A stretch of DNA of 56,162 nt from Akkermansia muciniphila (GTDB taxonomy: Bacteria > Verrucomicrobiota > Verrucomicrobiia > Methylacidiphilales > CAMAQI01), in the NCBI GenBank assembly GCA_945883905.1, contig CAMCYL010000007.1:1-56162 (forward strand). The letters run 5' to 3'. The notes beneath the pieces are model-generated. The model did no database searches, was not told the origin of the DNA, and worked only from the letters and a program-made list of their open reading frames with translations. Shown here piece after piece: positions 17,459 to 26,228 of this stretch (position 1 is its first letter; every line of letters starts with the position of its first letter). The position numbers were made by a program, and so were the translations under genes.

Positions 17459-18703
17459 TTATTGTTTATTTTTAATTAAACTGATCGTCCCGACGATGGC
17501 TAAAATCGCCACTAAGATTCCTGCGGATCCACAGCGCATCGCAAAAAGCATCTCATCGGCGCCCTTCCCATAATAAAGTAAGATGATCGAATAAATCACT
17601 CCTCCAAGACCAAAAATCAAACACTCCAAAATTCGGCGTGTCGCTAAAAAGAAAAAACCGAGAAGATGTAAAACCCCCACAATCAACATATTTAAGGCAA
17701 ATTGATCCATCCAAACGGTCGTTTGATATTCAACGTGTCCGAGGAGGATTCGACATAATAAATCGCTCTCATACAAAACAAATAAAACGCCGATCATTAA
17801 GGAACTGAAAAACATCCCTTTTAAACTCCAGGATTGACGATTTGTCGAATGGATCTCTGACCTCTGTGTAAAGTAAACCGTTAAAAAGGGAAGAGAGCCC
17901 AAAATGACTGCTCGCCCTAAAACTCCCGCTGCAGAATAGTTCCCAAGATCAATTCCCGTAAAGTATCGTTGAGCGATAATCTGATCCGCTTGCAAAAACA
18001 GAAAATTACCGACTCCGACGCCAATCGATGCGATTAAAAAAGGGAAAAAACCGGAAGGCAAGGGAACTGAAGAACTCACTTTCTTTCGATCTCTTGGAAT
18101 AAATAAAAGCGCACTCCCCATCATTAACGCTCCGACTAACGTGGCAAAAACGCCTGACTCCGCGTTTCCCCAAAGCCAGACAAAAAAAATCCCCGCCAAA
18201 AGTCGAGTGATGGCTCCTCCAAGTGTTAAATAGCCCAGAATTTTAAATCGTCCCATTCCCGCACACCAAGCGGAGGCAACAACGCTCCATAGTTGAGCTG
18301 GAAGACAAATTAGGGCAACGAGTGAAAGTGCCGTTCGAGGGAAGTTTAAAAAATCCTGAACAGGTTTCCAAAGAAGTAAGGAAATCAGAATCAAAGCCCA
18401 AGTCCCTCTCCACAACCAAGTCAAACTTTGTTGTCGAAAAGTCTCCAGATTCTTCTCATTTCCCTCGGCCTTTAATCGTGCCAAGTAATGCGCCACGGTT
18501 TGACTCGACGCACTTAAAGGGACACTTGCAAATAAAATTACACCCAGGGTGCTATTCATATACCCAAACTCCTCCCGGGGCAGTAAACGTCCCATGGAGG
18601 CCTGGAAAATATAATGAATGATTGAAGAGAGTAAGCTAATGACCGTCAGGATAACTCCCGATTGTAAAAAGGGATCTGATTTAAAATTTGTATCGCTTTT
18701 CAC
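17459..18703 (-). CDS. Oligosaccharide flippase family membrane protein (Wzx/MATE-like)
   Basis: This 414-residue protein has about 12 membrane helices and the N-terminal pattern of polysaccharide exporters: a helix, then RLLPREEFGYMNSTLG near residues 38-53, then SQTVAHYLARL. Family members flip lipid-linked sugar units across the inner membrane for surface polysaccharide synthesis. The mid-region FLQADQIIAQRYFTGIDLGNYS (in pieces) is also typical. No glycosyltransferases are nearby, so the substrate is unknown. It starts 6 nt after the Liv-type binding protein stop, implying one transcript, although no functional link between the two is obvious. Confidence 0.8.
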   Translation of the reverse strand: MKSDTNFKSDPFLQSGVILTVISLLSSIIHYIFQASMGRLLPREEFGYMNSTLGVILFASVPLSASSQTVAHYLARLKAEGNEKNLETFRQQSLTWLWRGTWALILISLLLWKPVQDFLNFPRTALSLVALICLPAQLWSVVASAWCAGMGRFKILGYLTLGGAITRLLAGIFFVWLWGNAESGVFATLVGALMMGSALLFIPRDRKKVSSSVPLPSGFFPFLIASIGVGVGNFLFLQADQIIAQRYFTGIDLGNYSAAGVLGRAVILGSLPFLTVYFTQRSEIHSTNRQSWSLKGMFFSSLMIGVLFVLYESDLLCRILLGHVEYQTTVWMDQFALNMLIVGVLHLLGFFFLATRRILECLIFGLGGVIYSIILLYYGKGADEMLFAMRCGSAGILVAILAIVGTISLIKNKQ

Positions 18704-18709
18704 AACACC

Positions 18710-19810
18710 CTAATCAACAACGACAAACTTCCCCGCTCGTACTGTCCAAACCTTGAGATTCACTTTTTTCAAATCCCCCTTTTGGTCAAACTCAATTGCT
18801 CCAAAAAGTGTTTCAAAGGGCTGTGACTTTAAAAGCGCGGAGACTTGATCCGCTTGAGTCGTTCCGGTCTTCTGTATTGCTGTAAACAAGACATTGGCGG
18901 CATCATAGCCGTAAAGCGAATAGGGCTCGATCGCGCCATATTTTGCGACATATTTTTGAATAAACGGTTGAGCTGCAGGAATTTGATGATGATCAGGCCA
19001 GAAGGAGATAAAAACATTCTCTCCATAGTTTCCCAAACTTTTTAAAAGCTCTGAATTCATCATTCCATCCCCAGAAAGAAGGGGAATATTAAATCCATCC
19101 TGACGCATTTGGACCACGAGAGGCCCCCCTTGATCGTACATTCCTCCCCAGAAAAGGGCCTCTGCTCCTTTCGCTTTCATTGCTGCAATGTTCGCTCGAA
19201 AATCTAACTCCTGTTCCGCCACTCCATCAAACAAAACGATCTCAGCTCCTTGGGAAAGGGCATACTTCCGAAACTCCTCCGCCACGCCACTTCCATAGGT
19301 CGTTTTGTTATTCAAAACTGCAAATTTCTTAATCTTTAACTTCCTGAGAGCATAATCAGCGGCATGAAGGGCTACCTGATCGTCACGACCGACAAGACGG
19401 AAAAGAGTCGCAAACCCCTGTTCGGTGACCTTTGGATTCGTTGATCCTGGAGTTATCTGCAAAATTTGATTTTCATGGTAGATTGTCGATGAGGGAATGG
19501 TACACCCACTATTAAAATGTCCCAATACCGCAACCACCCCTTGGGCAGAAATCTCCTGAGCTACTGCCACGGCCTTTTCCGGCTTTCCCTCATCATCTCT
19601 TACCACCATCTCAATGCGCTTTCCTAAAAGTCCCCCCTTGGCATTCCACTCCTCAATCGCAATCTGAGAACCGTAAATCATCGCACTCCCAATTTGTCCG
19701 TTCGAACCGGTCATTACTCCCGCTAATCCAATTTTAATGGTATCCTCAGATTTTTGACATCCGATGAGTCCAATTGCTAAAATCGATAATAAAAGATAAT
19801 GTTTGATCAT
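18710..19810 (-). CDS. Branched-chain amino-acid-type ABC substrate-binding lipoprotein (LivK-like)
   Basis: The start is set at ATG 19810, giving MIKHYLLLSILAIGLIGC with a lipobox LIGC, and GAAGGA as ribosome binding site; an upstream GTG would add seven residues that spoil the signal peptide. The mature protein is a type I periplasmic binding fold: IKIGLAGVMTGSNGQIG, then GGLLGKRIEMVVRDDEGKPEKAV (in pieces), GHFNSG, and TTYGSGVAEEFRKYA. These match LivJ/LivK. Permease and ATPase genes are absent nearby, so it is an orphan or pairs with a distant transporter. The ligand is probably an amino acid or small amide. Confidence 0.9.
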   Translation of the reverse strand: MIKHYLLLSILAIGLIGCQKSEDTIKIGLAGVMTGSNGQIGSAMIYGSQIAIEEWNAKGGLLGKRIEMVVRDDEGKPEKAVAVAQEISAQGVVAVLGHFNSGCTIPSSTIYHENQILQITPGSTNPKVTEQGFATLFRLVGRDDQVALHAADYALRKLKIKKFAVLNNKTTYGSGVAEEFRKYALSQGAEIVLFDGVAEQELDFRANIAAMKAKGAEALFWGGMYDQGGPLVVQMRQDGFNIPLLSGDGMMNSELLKSLGNYGENVFISFWPDHHQIPAAQPFIQKYVAKYGAIEPYSLYGYDAANVLFTAIQKTGTTQADQVSALLKSQPFETLFGAIEFDQKGDLKKVNLKVWTVRAGKFVVVD

Positions 19811-19964
19811 ACTATGCGTCCTTCGTTCCACCTCTATTAGCTCGATTCTTTAAAGTTGAAAACGAAAAAAAATTACTGCTTTTCCGATGAGTTAATTTCT
19901 GTATTTTTGACTTAACTTTATAGGGAGTCTAATGAGACCTCCTTTAAAGCAACAGGGAGTTCCT

Positions 19965-21470
19965 ATGAAATGGTCTGTATCAAAAAAAATTTATCTCGTC
20001 ACTTTAGTCGGAGTGTTAAATGTCATCTGGACCGGTCTTGCCGCTTTTTATAGCGCTGAAAAAATTGATCATATCATCCTTGAAAAACAAACCCTCGTCA
20101 TGGCTCTCCAAAATCACATGGAAGCCGATATGATGCATGATGCGCTCCGGGGTGATATTCTACAGACCCTTCATGCCGTTGCGATTAAAAACCTCGAAAA
20201 AATAGATGAAACAAAAAAGGCTTTGGCAGAGCATATTGAGATTTTTGAAAAATCAATCCGAGAAAATGAGGCATTAAATTTAGATCCTCCTATTAAAAAA
20301 CATATTCAAAATGTCGGACCGGCCCTTGAAAGCTATACGCAATCGGCCCAAAAAATTGTTAAAACCGCAAGCATTGACCCTGGATCTGTCGAAGGACTTT
20401 ACCCTCCCTTCCTCGAAAAATTCGAATTTCTTGAGACGGCTATGGAAAAGGTCACTCTCAAACTCGAAGAGGAATACAAATTATCTACTGAAAGGCTCAA
20501 TCAAGAAACCACTGGTTTAATCAGAACCATTCTGATATCGATCGCTCTCGGTGTCCTCATTAATATTATTGTCTCGACCTTCATGACCCGCTGGATTCCA
20601 AGACCGTTCAAAATCATTACTGATCAACTCCATCAAATCGCAGAAGAAACAATTCATGCCGCATCACTTGTTTCCACATCGAGCGTTAATCTCTCCAATT
20701 CCTCAAATATCCAAGCCGCTTCTACTGAAGAAACCAGCGCCTCTCTTGAAATCATCCGGAATAACACTCAGAAAAATGCTGAAAACACACGACAAGCGCA
20801 ACAATTAGCGACCCTCTCCAAAGAACTCACCGATGAAGGGGATAAAAAGATGAAGGAACTTGCGGCCGCGATGAGTCTCATTCAAAGCTCTAGCCACGAA
20901 ATTAGTAAAATTATTAAGACGATCGATGAAATCGCCTTTCAAACAAATATCCTCGCTCTTAATGCAGCTGTCGAGGCCGCTCGAGCCGGTGAAGCCGGAT
21001 CTGGTTTCGCCGTAGTGGCAGATGAGGTTCGTAACCTTGCCCAACGAAGCGCAATCGCCTCTCAAGAAACGGAAAGTAAAATCGCCCAATCTCTTTCCTC
21101 GAGCAAAAACGGAATCCTCATCACCAATGAGGTCCAAACGAATTTAAGTAAAATTACAAAAAACATTCATTTAATGAATGATCTGATGAAAGAGATCTCT
21201 CTCTCTTCGATCGAGGAAAACGATGGTATAAAACAAGTGACCCAATCAATGCATCAAATTTCAAGTATGACTCAAAGTAATGCCGCAAGCGCTGAAGAGA
21301 CCTCAAGCGCTTCAACAGAGCTCGAAGCTCAAGCAGAGCAGCTTAAAAAAACGGTGGATCACCTCGAACTCGAAATCAGCGGAAAAAATACCGATAGAAC
21401 TCTTTACGCAGAAACCTCTCGCTCGATTTCTCCTCCCCCAGCAAAACGACCGCTCCTCGGCGGACTTTAA
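19965..21470 (+). CDS. Methyl-accepting chemotaxis protein
   Basis: The start is ATG 19965 ([16 protein letters not shown]), preceded by CAGGGAG; an upstream in-frame ATG adds 11 residues. There is a membrane helix at about residues 7-30, a periplasmic helical bundle of about 160 residues, a second helix ([20 protein letters not shown]), and no clear HAMP before the cytoplasmic coiled coil. The signalling hairpin tip is [19 protein letters not shown], followed by [20 protein letters not shown]. There are many Glu/Gln pairs for methylation and no terminal CheR-binding pentapeptide. The ligand is unknown. No che genes are in the window. Confidence 0.93.
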   Translation: MKWSVSKKIYLVTLVGVLNVIWTGLAAFYSAEKIDHIILEKQTLVMALQNHMEADMMHDALRGDILQTLHAVAIKNLEKIDETKKALAEHIEIFEKSIRENEALNLDPPIKKHIQNVGPALESYTQSAQKIVKTASIDPGSVEGLYPPFLEKFEFLETAMEKVTLKLEEEYKLSTERLNQETTGLIRTILISIALGVLINIIVSTFMTRWIPRPFKIITDQLHQIAEETIHAASLVSTSSVNLSNSSNIQAASTEETSASLEIIRNNTQKNAENTRQAQQLATLSKELTDEGDKKMKELAAAMSLIQSSSHEISKIIKTIDEIAFQTNILALNAAVEAARAGEAGSGFAVVADEVRNLAQRSAIASQETESKIAQSLSSSKNGILITNEVQTNLSKITKNIHLMNDLMKEISLSSIEENDGIKQVTQSMHQISSMTQSNAASAEETSSASTELEAQAEQLKKTVDHLELEISGKNTDRTLYAETSRSISPPPAKRPLLGGL

Positions 21471-21576
21471 TTTACAACTCAAATTTTGCCTCCTCTCCGT
21501 AAGCATTCAGAGCTGGAGAAATTCAACCCTGATTCACCAGCTGACCATGAGCGTCAACCTAAGCAAAAACAGGATT

Positions 21577-21703
21577 CACCACGGGGTAAACGGAGGGCAA
21601 CGGAGGAGAATACGGTTTTAATAGGGGAAAAGAGAGTTATCTTGGCTTTCAAACAAAGAGTGAATTGAATTTTCCTCCGTAGTCCTCCGTTTACCCCGTG
21701 GTA
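21577..21703. repeat. Inverted repeat with 30 bp arms
   Basis: CACCACGGGGTAAACGGAGG followed by GCAACGGAGGA (21577-21607) is mirrored by TCCTCCGTAGTCCTCCGTTT followed by ACCCCGTGGT (21673-21702), with nearly complete complementarity. The arms flank 65 bp of A/T- and G-rich sequence. The whole could form a long stem in RNA or be a small non-autonomous mobile repeat. It lies between the MCP gene and the exonuclease gene and has no coding potential. Confidence 0.7.
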
Positions 21704-21757
21704 AAAATTGGATTTTCTCTTCTCATTAAGTTAATGTCTATGGGCAGCCGAAGGACG

Positions 21758-21783
21758 GTCTTGACCCCGTCAAGACAGTTTTT
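21758..21783 (+). terminator. Intrinsic terminator candidate
   Basis: GTCTTGAC-CCC-GTCAAGAC is a perfect 8 bp stem with a 3-base loop, followed after AG by five Ts. It lies downstream of the MCP gene and its inverted repeat and before the exonuclease leader, a suitable place to end the MCP transcript. Confidence 0.6.
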
Positions 21784-21823
21784 GCGTTGGAGATCGATTT
21801 ATCTCTCATAACAGATCCCCAAA

Positions 21824-21940
21824 ATGGTGATCAGAAATGGGTTTAAAATGTTTCCTTTGCTTTCGTCGCCCAAAAGCGATGATGTTGTCGATTCACTTCC
21901 TCAAAATACGAATATCGATATCGAAGCAAAGGAATTATGA
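21824..21940 (+). CDS. Possible 38-residue leader ORF coupled to the exonuclease
   Basis: An ATG at 21824 opens 38 codons (MVIRNGFKMFPLL and onward, ending IDIEAKEL) that stop at TGA 21938-21940, overlapping the exonuclease ATG as ATGA. A second in-frame ATG is at 21848. The exonuclease ribosome binding site AAAGGAA lies within the last codons. The overlap suggests translational coupling, but the peptide has no recognisable domain and a frame of this length can arise by chance. Confidence 0.3.
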   Translation: MVIRNGFKMFPLLSSPKSDDVVDSLPQNTNIDIEAKEL

Positions 21941-22821
21941 GACTACTTCTTGTTGACGGACATTACTACCTCTACCGCTCTTTTCACGCGATTCAAGGTC
22001 TTGCTAACGCCCAAGGGCAGCCGACGAATGCCCTTTATGGTTTAACAAAAGCGGTCAAGCGAATGATCCAAGATCTTCAGCCAGATCGAATGCTCCTCGT
22101 TCTCGATGGAGGGGTCCCTCAAGAGCGAATGGATCTCGTTCCGGAATATAAGGCTCAAAGACCGTCAATGCCAGATGAGCTCGCTCGTCAAATTGATCAA
22201 GTCCCCGAATTGATGGAGGCCCTTGGAATCCCCATGACTCAATGGATTGGAGAGGAGGCAGATGATGTGATCGCGAGTTACACCAAAGCCCATACACAAG
22301 GGGAGACGATTATTGCCAGTAACGACAAGGATCTCATGCAACTGGTCAACGATCGAGTCCGGATCTATCAACCGCAAAAAGAGGGTTTTGATCTCTTGGG
22401 TGAAAAGGAGGTTGAAGAGAAATGGGGGGTTCCTGCATCTCTCATTGGCGATCTTCTCGCTCTCACAGGTGACAGTGCCGACAACATTCCGGGGATTCCG
22501 GGAGTTGGTCCGAAAACCGCTGCAAAATGGATCAAAGCCCATGGAACATTGACTCAACTTCTTGAGCAGGCACCGACTCATCCGGATGAAAAAATTAAAA
22601 AGGCCTTTCAAGAATATGGAGTTCAAGTTCAAAAAAATCGAACGATGGTCCGTCTCCGGGTTCTGAGCCCTCTTCCTATTCCCATTCCAAAATTGCTCGT
22701 AGAACCTCAATACAACAAACAGATTCCTCTCTTTCAAAGTCACAATTTTAAAACCTTTCTTAAAGAGGCTCAAGCCGCATGGAAATCGTACCAACCCTCT
22801 GTTCAAGGAGAGCTTTTTTAA
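21937..22821 (+). CDS. 5'-3' exonuclease (DNA polymerase I N-terminal/XNI-type)
   Basis: This 294-residue protein is a stand-alone version of the flap/5'-nuclease domain. Metal-binding acids lie in MRLLLVDGHYYLYRSFHA, LLVLDGG and GEEADDVIASY, and in ASNDKDLMQLV (residues about 128-138). The helix-hairpin-helix DNA-binding motif is GDSADNIPGIPGVGPKTAAKW near 188-208 (given in sense only). It lacks polymerase and 3'-5' domains. It may remove RNA primers or act as a flap nuclease alongside DNA polymerase I. AAAGGAA precedes the ATG. Confidence 0.93.
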   Translation: MRLLLVDGHYYLYRSFHAIQGLANAQGQPTNALYGLTKAVKRMIQDLQPDRMLLVLDGGVPQERMDLVPEYKAQRPSMPDELARQIDQVPELMEALGIPMTQWIGEEADDVIASYTKAHTQGETIIASNDKDLMQLVNDRVRIYQPQKEGFDLLGEKEVEEKWGVPASLIGDLLALTGDSADNIPGIPGVGPKTAAKWIKAHGTLTQLLEQAPTHPDEKIKKAFQEYGVQVQKNRTMVRLRVLSPLPIPIPKLLVEPQYNKQIPLFQSHNFKTFLKEAQAAWKSYQPSVQGELF

Positions 22822-22864
22822 CGATCGAATTGCTTTTACGATGATGATTGCGATTTTATCCTCG

Positions 22865-23042
22865 AAAAGGCAGTTGGAACCACAGATCCGTCAGCTGACG
22901 GACACAGAGCACACTGAATTTTAAGGGTTTATAAAAAACAGGGGATTCACCCGCTGGGAAAAATAACTCTTTTTTTTGCTTAACTTCTTCTTTCTGTGTA
23001 TTTTGTGTATTCTGTGGTTAAATGGATTGCCGATTTTAGGTT
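22865..23042 (-). repeat. ACACAGA-type dispersed repeat, full copy 2 (overlaps ccoI 3' end)
   Basis: Read on the minus strand this matches the copy at 8462-8645 along its length: the TTAACCACAGAATACACAAA start, the TTTTTTATAAACCCTTAAAA middle, the perfect palindrome TCCGTCAGCTGACGGA (22887-22902), and the TCTGTGGTTCCAACTGC end. Its left end lies inside the copper ATPase gene and supplies that protein's last 20 or so codons and stop. The exonuclease gene ends 43 bp away on the other side. Confidence 0.8.
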
Positions 23043-25376
23043 TAACGGAACTCCCATCACGGCAATGAATAGTGTGACGATCGAACTCGAGGGCATCAAT
23101 ATAGCCGCGAGGACAGGACTCATCTCACCGGCAATCGAAATTCCTAATGTGATAAAATTATAGATTAACGCAAATGCGATCACCGCCCGAATCGCTCGTT
23201 GCCTGAGCTGAGCGACTTCAAAAAGGAATGAGATTCCTTTGAGACTTCCTCCTAACCAGTAAAAATCTGATTTCTTTTGTAAAAATCCCCGATCAATCGC
23301 TGGAGTTCCTGTGCAGAAACTTCGATTGAAGGCAAGGCTATCATTGGCTCCATCCCCCAACATCAATGTATCGAAATGATTGTTCTTCTCAATCCATAAG
23401 GCTTTATCTTGGGGGCTCATTTCTGCGTAAAGATGATCGGGAGCAACTCCTAAAATTGCCCCCATCTCGTGAACATTCTCGGAGCGATCTCCGCTCAAAA
23501 GATAGATCTCATAGCCTTGTCTTAAGAAGTTTTGAATCGTTTCACGCGCTTCCTCTCGGACTTTCTCTTTGAATTTTAGATCCAAAATTATTTTCCCATC
23601 ACAAACCCAAACAGTCCTACTCATTTGATCCCCACATGCCCAGGAGGATCTCCCCAATCGCTCAACCTTCCCTTCCCTGATCATCTCGACCCCTTTTCCA
23701 ACAATCTCTTCAACAGAGATTAAAGGAGCGGCTTTCTCCAATTGAGGATTAAAAGCCAGTAACTCCTTACGAATCGAGGTACAAACAGGATGTAAACTCC
23801 TTCGCACTAAAGAAAATAATCGTATCTGCTCCTCAGAATTAAGGTTTCTTAACGACTGGGGTGACTCTAACTCTAATGACTCCAAAGTAAGTGTTCCGGT
23901 TTTATCAAAAATAATTTTTTTTACTTTTAACAAACGATGCCAAAGCGTTGATTCCTTCAAGTAAACGCCATATTTTCTGAGAGAAAGAGCCGCTCGATCA
24001 TCGATCATTGGAATCGCAACCCCAGAAGCGCAAGGACATGAAACAACCAAAATTGAGGTTATTATTTGAAGCGCCTTAAATCCATTCCCCGTTTTTAGAT
24101 ACCACCCCATGCCGGCGCCGCACGCAACGATCAAAATAAATAATAAATAGAACTTCACAAATCGCTCTAAGAGAAAATTCCGATGAGTTTTTCGCTCTTG
24201 AACATCGATTAATGATTTCAAGAGTGAATCCTGCCAAGCCTCCTTTGCCTCTAATAAGATCGGCTGCGATTGGAGACTTAACGCCCCCGCAGGGATGATC
24301 TCTCCTTGTTGATAACAACGAAGATCCGTCTCTCCACTAATCCAATCCATGCCAAACGTCCCCTCTTCTGAAAGAAAGATTGATTGAACAGGAACAGCCC
24401 CGCCAGAGATAAGACGAAACCGAGTCCCGATTTGAATTTCATCATTTAAAATTTTTCTCTCAGAAGACTCTGACAAAACATCGGTTAACGCCTCCTCCTC
24501 TTGTAAGAGTCGATTTCGATTTTCTTCCACGGACTTTAAATGAGCCCACCGTCCGACAAGCATCAAAAAAGTGAAGGTAGAGACAAATTCTAAATATAAA
24601 AAATCACTCCGATTCTGGCTCCACGCAATAACCGATGAGGCGTAAGCAATGGCAATTCCTAATCCGATCGGAATATCAATATGATAAACCCCATTTTTGA
24701 ATCCCTCCCAACAACGTCGAAAAAAATAACTCCCCCCGACTAAAACAGTTAAGGTTGAAAAAAAAAGTAATAATCGAGCAAATAAGGGAGCGTATTCAAA
24801 ACTTTTTTCCATCCCCAAATAGGTCGGAATCGCAAACAACATGGAGTTCATCGCAAAAGCACCGCACAGTCCTATTCTTGACAGTAACTGTCGGCTTTCT
24901 TGATGCCTCTCTTTTGAGAATTTTCCCAAGAGATAGCCAAAACGTTGAATCTTTTGAGCAAATTGCGCTAAATCAATTTCTCCTCGTTTCCATTTCAAGG
25001 CCATTGATCCAGCACTCGTATCAATCTCACAAGAAATTGCCCCCGGTTCCTTTAAGTAAACTCTCTCCAGTAACCAAATGCAACCAACACACGATATTCC
25101 TTGAATTGAAAATCGAGACTCCAGATCCATTTTTGGATTTTTTTCCTCCTGTGATACAACCTCTTTTATCCATTGATATTCGCGATTTTGAAAAACGGTT
25201 GAAGGAGCAGGCTGCAACTTTCCATCTTGAAAGTCATAAAATTGATCCAATTGATTTTCATGAATCAACTGATAAACATATTCACATCCCGCACAGCAAA
25301 AAAGATTGCTTCGATCATGCTTTCTCACTTCAGCCCCACAATGAAGACAGACTAAAGAAGAGGAAACCGAGTTCAT
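22980..25376 (-). CDS. ccoI: Copper-translocating P1B-ATPase of the cbb3 cluster (CcoI/FixI)
   Basis: This ATPase moves copper needed for cbb3 oxidase assembly. The N-terminus has a cysteine-rich metal domain (CLHC at 10-13, FCCAGC at 27-31) and an HMA domain with CVGC at 96-99. Core motifs are the membrane CPC at 447-449, DKTGT with phosphorylated Asp491, the SLHP nucleotide-binding motif, and GDGANDSLAF. The 798 residues end in HLTTEYTKYTERRS, which is encoded by a dispersed repeat, not by family sequence. It starts directly at the upstream gene's stop (TAAATG), and the cluster context supports CcoI rather than a general copper exporter. Confidence 0.92.
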   Translation of the reverse strand: MNSVSSSLVCLHCGAEVRKHDRSNLFCCAGCEYVYQLIHENQLDQFYDFQDGKLQPAPSTVFQNREYQWIKEVVSQEEKNPKMDLESRFSIQGISCVGCIWLLERVYLKEPGAISCEIDTSAGSMALKWKRGEIDLAQFAQKIQRFGYLLGKFSKERHQESRQLLSRIGLCGAFAMNSMLFAIPTYLGMEKSFEYAPLFARLLLFFSTLTVLVGGSYFFRRCWEGFKNGVYHIDIPIGLGIAIAYASSVIAWSQNRSDFLYLEFVSTFTFLMLVGRWAHLKSVEENRNRLLQEEEALTDVLSESSERKILNDEIQIGTRFRLISGGAVPVQSIFLSEEGTFGMDWISGETDLRCYQQGEIIPAGALSLQSQPILLEAKEAWQDSLLKSLIDVQERKTHRNFLLERFVKFYLLFILIVACGAGMGWYLKTGNGFKALQIITSILVVSCPCASGVAIPMIDDRAALSLRKYGVYLKESTLWHRLLKVKKIIFDKTGTLTLESLELESPQSLRNLNSEEQIRLFSLVRRSLHPVCTSIRKELLAFNPQLEKAAPLISVEEIVGKGVEMIREGKVERLGRSSWACGDQMSRTVWVCDGKIILDLKFKEKVREEARETIQNFLRQGYEIYLLSGDRSENVHEMGAILGVAPDHLYAEMSPQDKALWIEKNNHFDTLMLGDGANDSLAFNRSFCTGTPAIDRGFLQKKSDFYWLGGSLKGISFLFEVAQLRQRAIRAVIAFALIYNFITLGISIAGEMSPVLAAILMPSSSIVTLFIAVMGVPLNLKSAIHLTTEYTKYTERRS

Positions 25377-26084
25377 TTATTTACTCTCCACTGGAATACA
25401 GGGAAAACCCCCTTGATGGCATGGCTGAGCCGCATTCATAAACTCCCCAGTGTACATCCTCCACCCCATGATAAATACAGCCACGAGTGCTAATCCTCGA
25501 CGAAATATGTTTCTTTGTGAAAAACTCAATCTCGATTGAAATTGTAACCAAAAGTGCTGTGAAACTCCATAAATGGGAACGGTTCCTAAAACAAATCCGA
25601 TCATAATCCACATTCCCCATAATCCATTTCCTGAAAGAAAGGCGGCGGAGCTCGAGAGGTAGAGCGGCGTACACGGCATTAAGGGAGTAACGAGTCCCAA
25701 ACTAAAGCCGGAACGATTTTTAAATTTTAAAACCCAAGGATAAGTCCACCGCGCCACTTTAAATTCCCACGATCCGGGACTCATCTTCAATTCCCATCCC
25801 CACGCCAAAATGAAATAGACGGCAATAAAAAACCACCCAAGCACTTTTAAGGGTTTCATTGGTATTCCCTCAAAAAAGGTAGACCCTAGCGCCCCTGCAA
25901 TCATTCCCAATAGTCCATAGGAAATAACTCTTCCAAAATGATACTGAATCAAAATATAACTCTTTTGAGTAATAGAGTCTGTTTTTACTAAAGCACAACT
26001 CAAAGGGCCACACATCCCCACGCAATGAAAACCAGTGATAAATCCTGCCAACACTGATCCCCAAAATAATCCCCACTCATTCAT
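25377..26084 (-). CDS. TauE/SafE-like (UreH-type) membrane protein of the cbb3 cluster
   Basis: The start is set at ATG 26084 (MNEWGLFWGSVLAGFITGFH), one base after the preceding small gene's stop; the longer frame from 26102 is less likely. The protein has about six helices and the family signature GFHCVGMCGPLSCAL (residues about 18-32), followed by the FGRVISYGLLG helix and a second half beginning GFSLGLVTPLMPCTPLYL. The paired Cys/Met motifs are typical of family members found beside ccoI and thought to take part in copper delivery to cbb3 oxidase. The final residues contain CHQGGFPC. Confidence 0.85.
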   Translation of the reverse strand: MNEWGLFWGSVLAGFITGFHCVGMCGPLSCALVKTDSITQKSYILIQYHFGRVISYGLLGMIAGALGSTFFEGIPMKPLKVLGWFFIAVYFILAWGWELKMSPGSWEFKVARWTYPWVLKFKNRSGFSLGLVTPLMPCTPLYLSSSAAFLSGNGLWGMWIMIGFVLGTVPIYGVSQHFWLQFQSRLSFSQRNIFRRGLALVAVFIMGWRMYTGEFMNAAQPCHQGGFPCIPVESK

Positions 26085-26085
26085 C

Positions 26086-26223
26086 CTACTTCTCCGACTC
26101 AATCGGAACCGGAGTCATTCCGATCGACTTTGAGAAAGGAATAAACCAAGCCCAGAGAATAAAAATAATTCCAAACCAAATCATAATCCAAATCCACGGA
26201 CGCTTTTCAAGCCATTGTTTCAT
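26086..26223 (-). CDS. 45-residue single-helix membrane protein in cbb3 operon
   Basis: This short gene reads MKQWLEKRPWIWIMIWFGII and then a Trp-rich helix (about residues 10-30) and a soluble tail ending PVPIESEK. It starts 5 nt after ccoG and stops one base before the TauE/SafE-like ATG, so it sits in a fully packed operon and is very probably translated. Position and topology recall the small accessory subunits and assembly factors of cbb3 loci (CcoH, CcoM, CcoQ), but the length and sequence do not match any of them by eye. An assembly or stability role is inferred from context only. Confidence 0.7.
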   Translation of the reverse strand: MKQWLEKRPWIWIMIWFGIIFILWAWFIPFSKSIGMTPVPIESEK

Positions 26224-26228
26224 AATCG

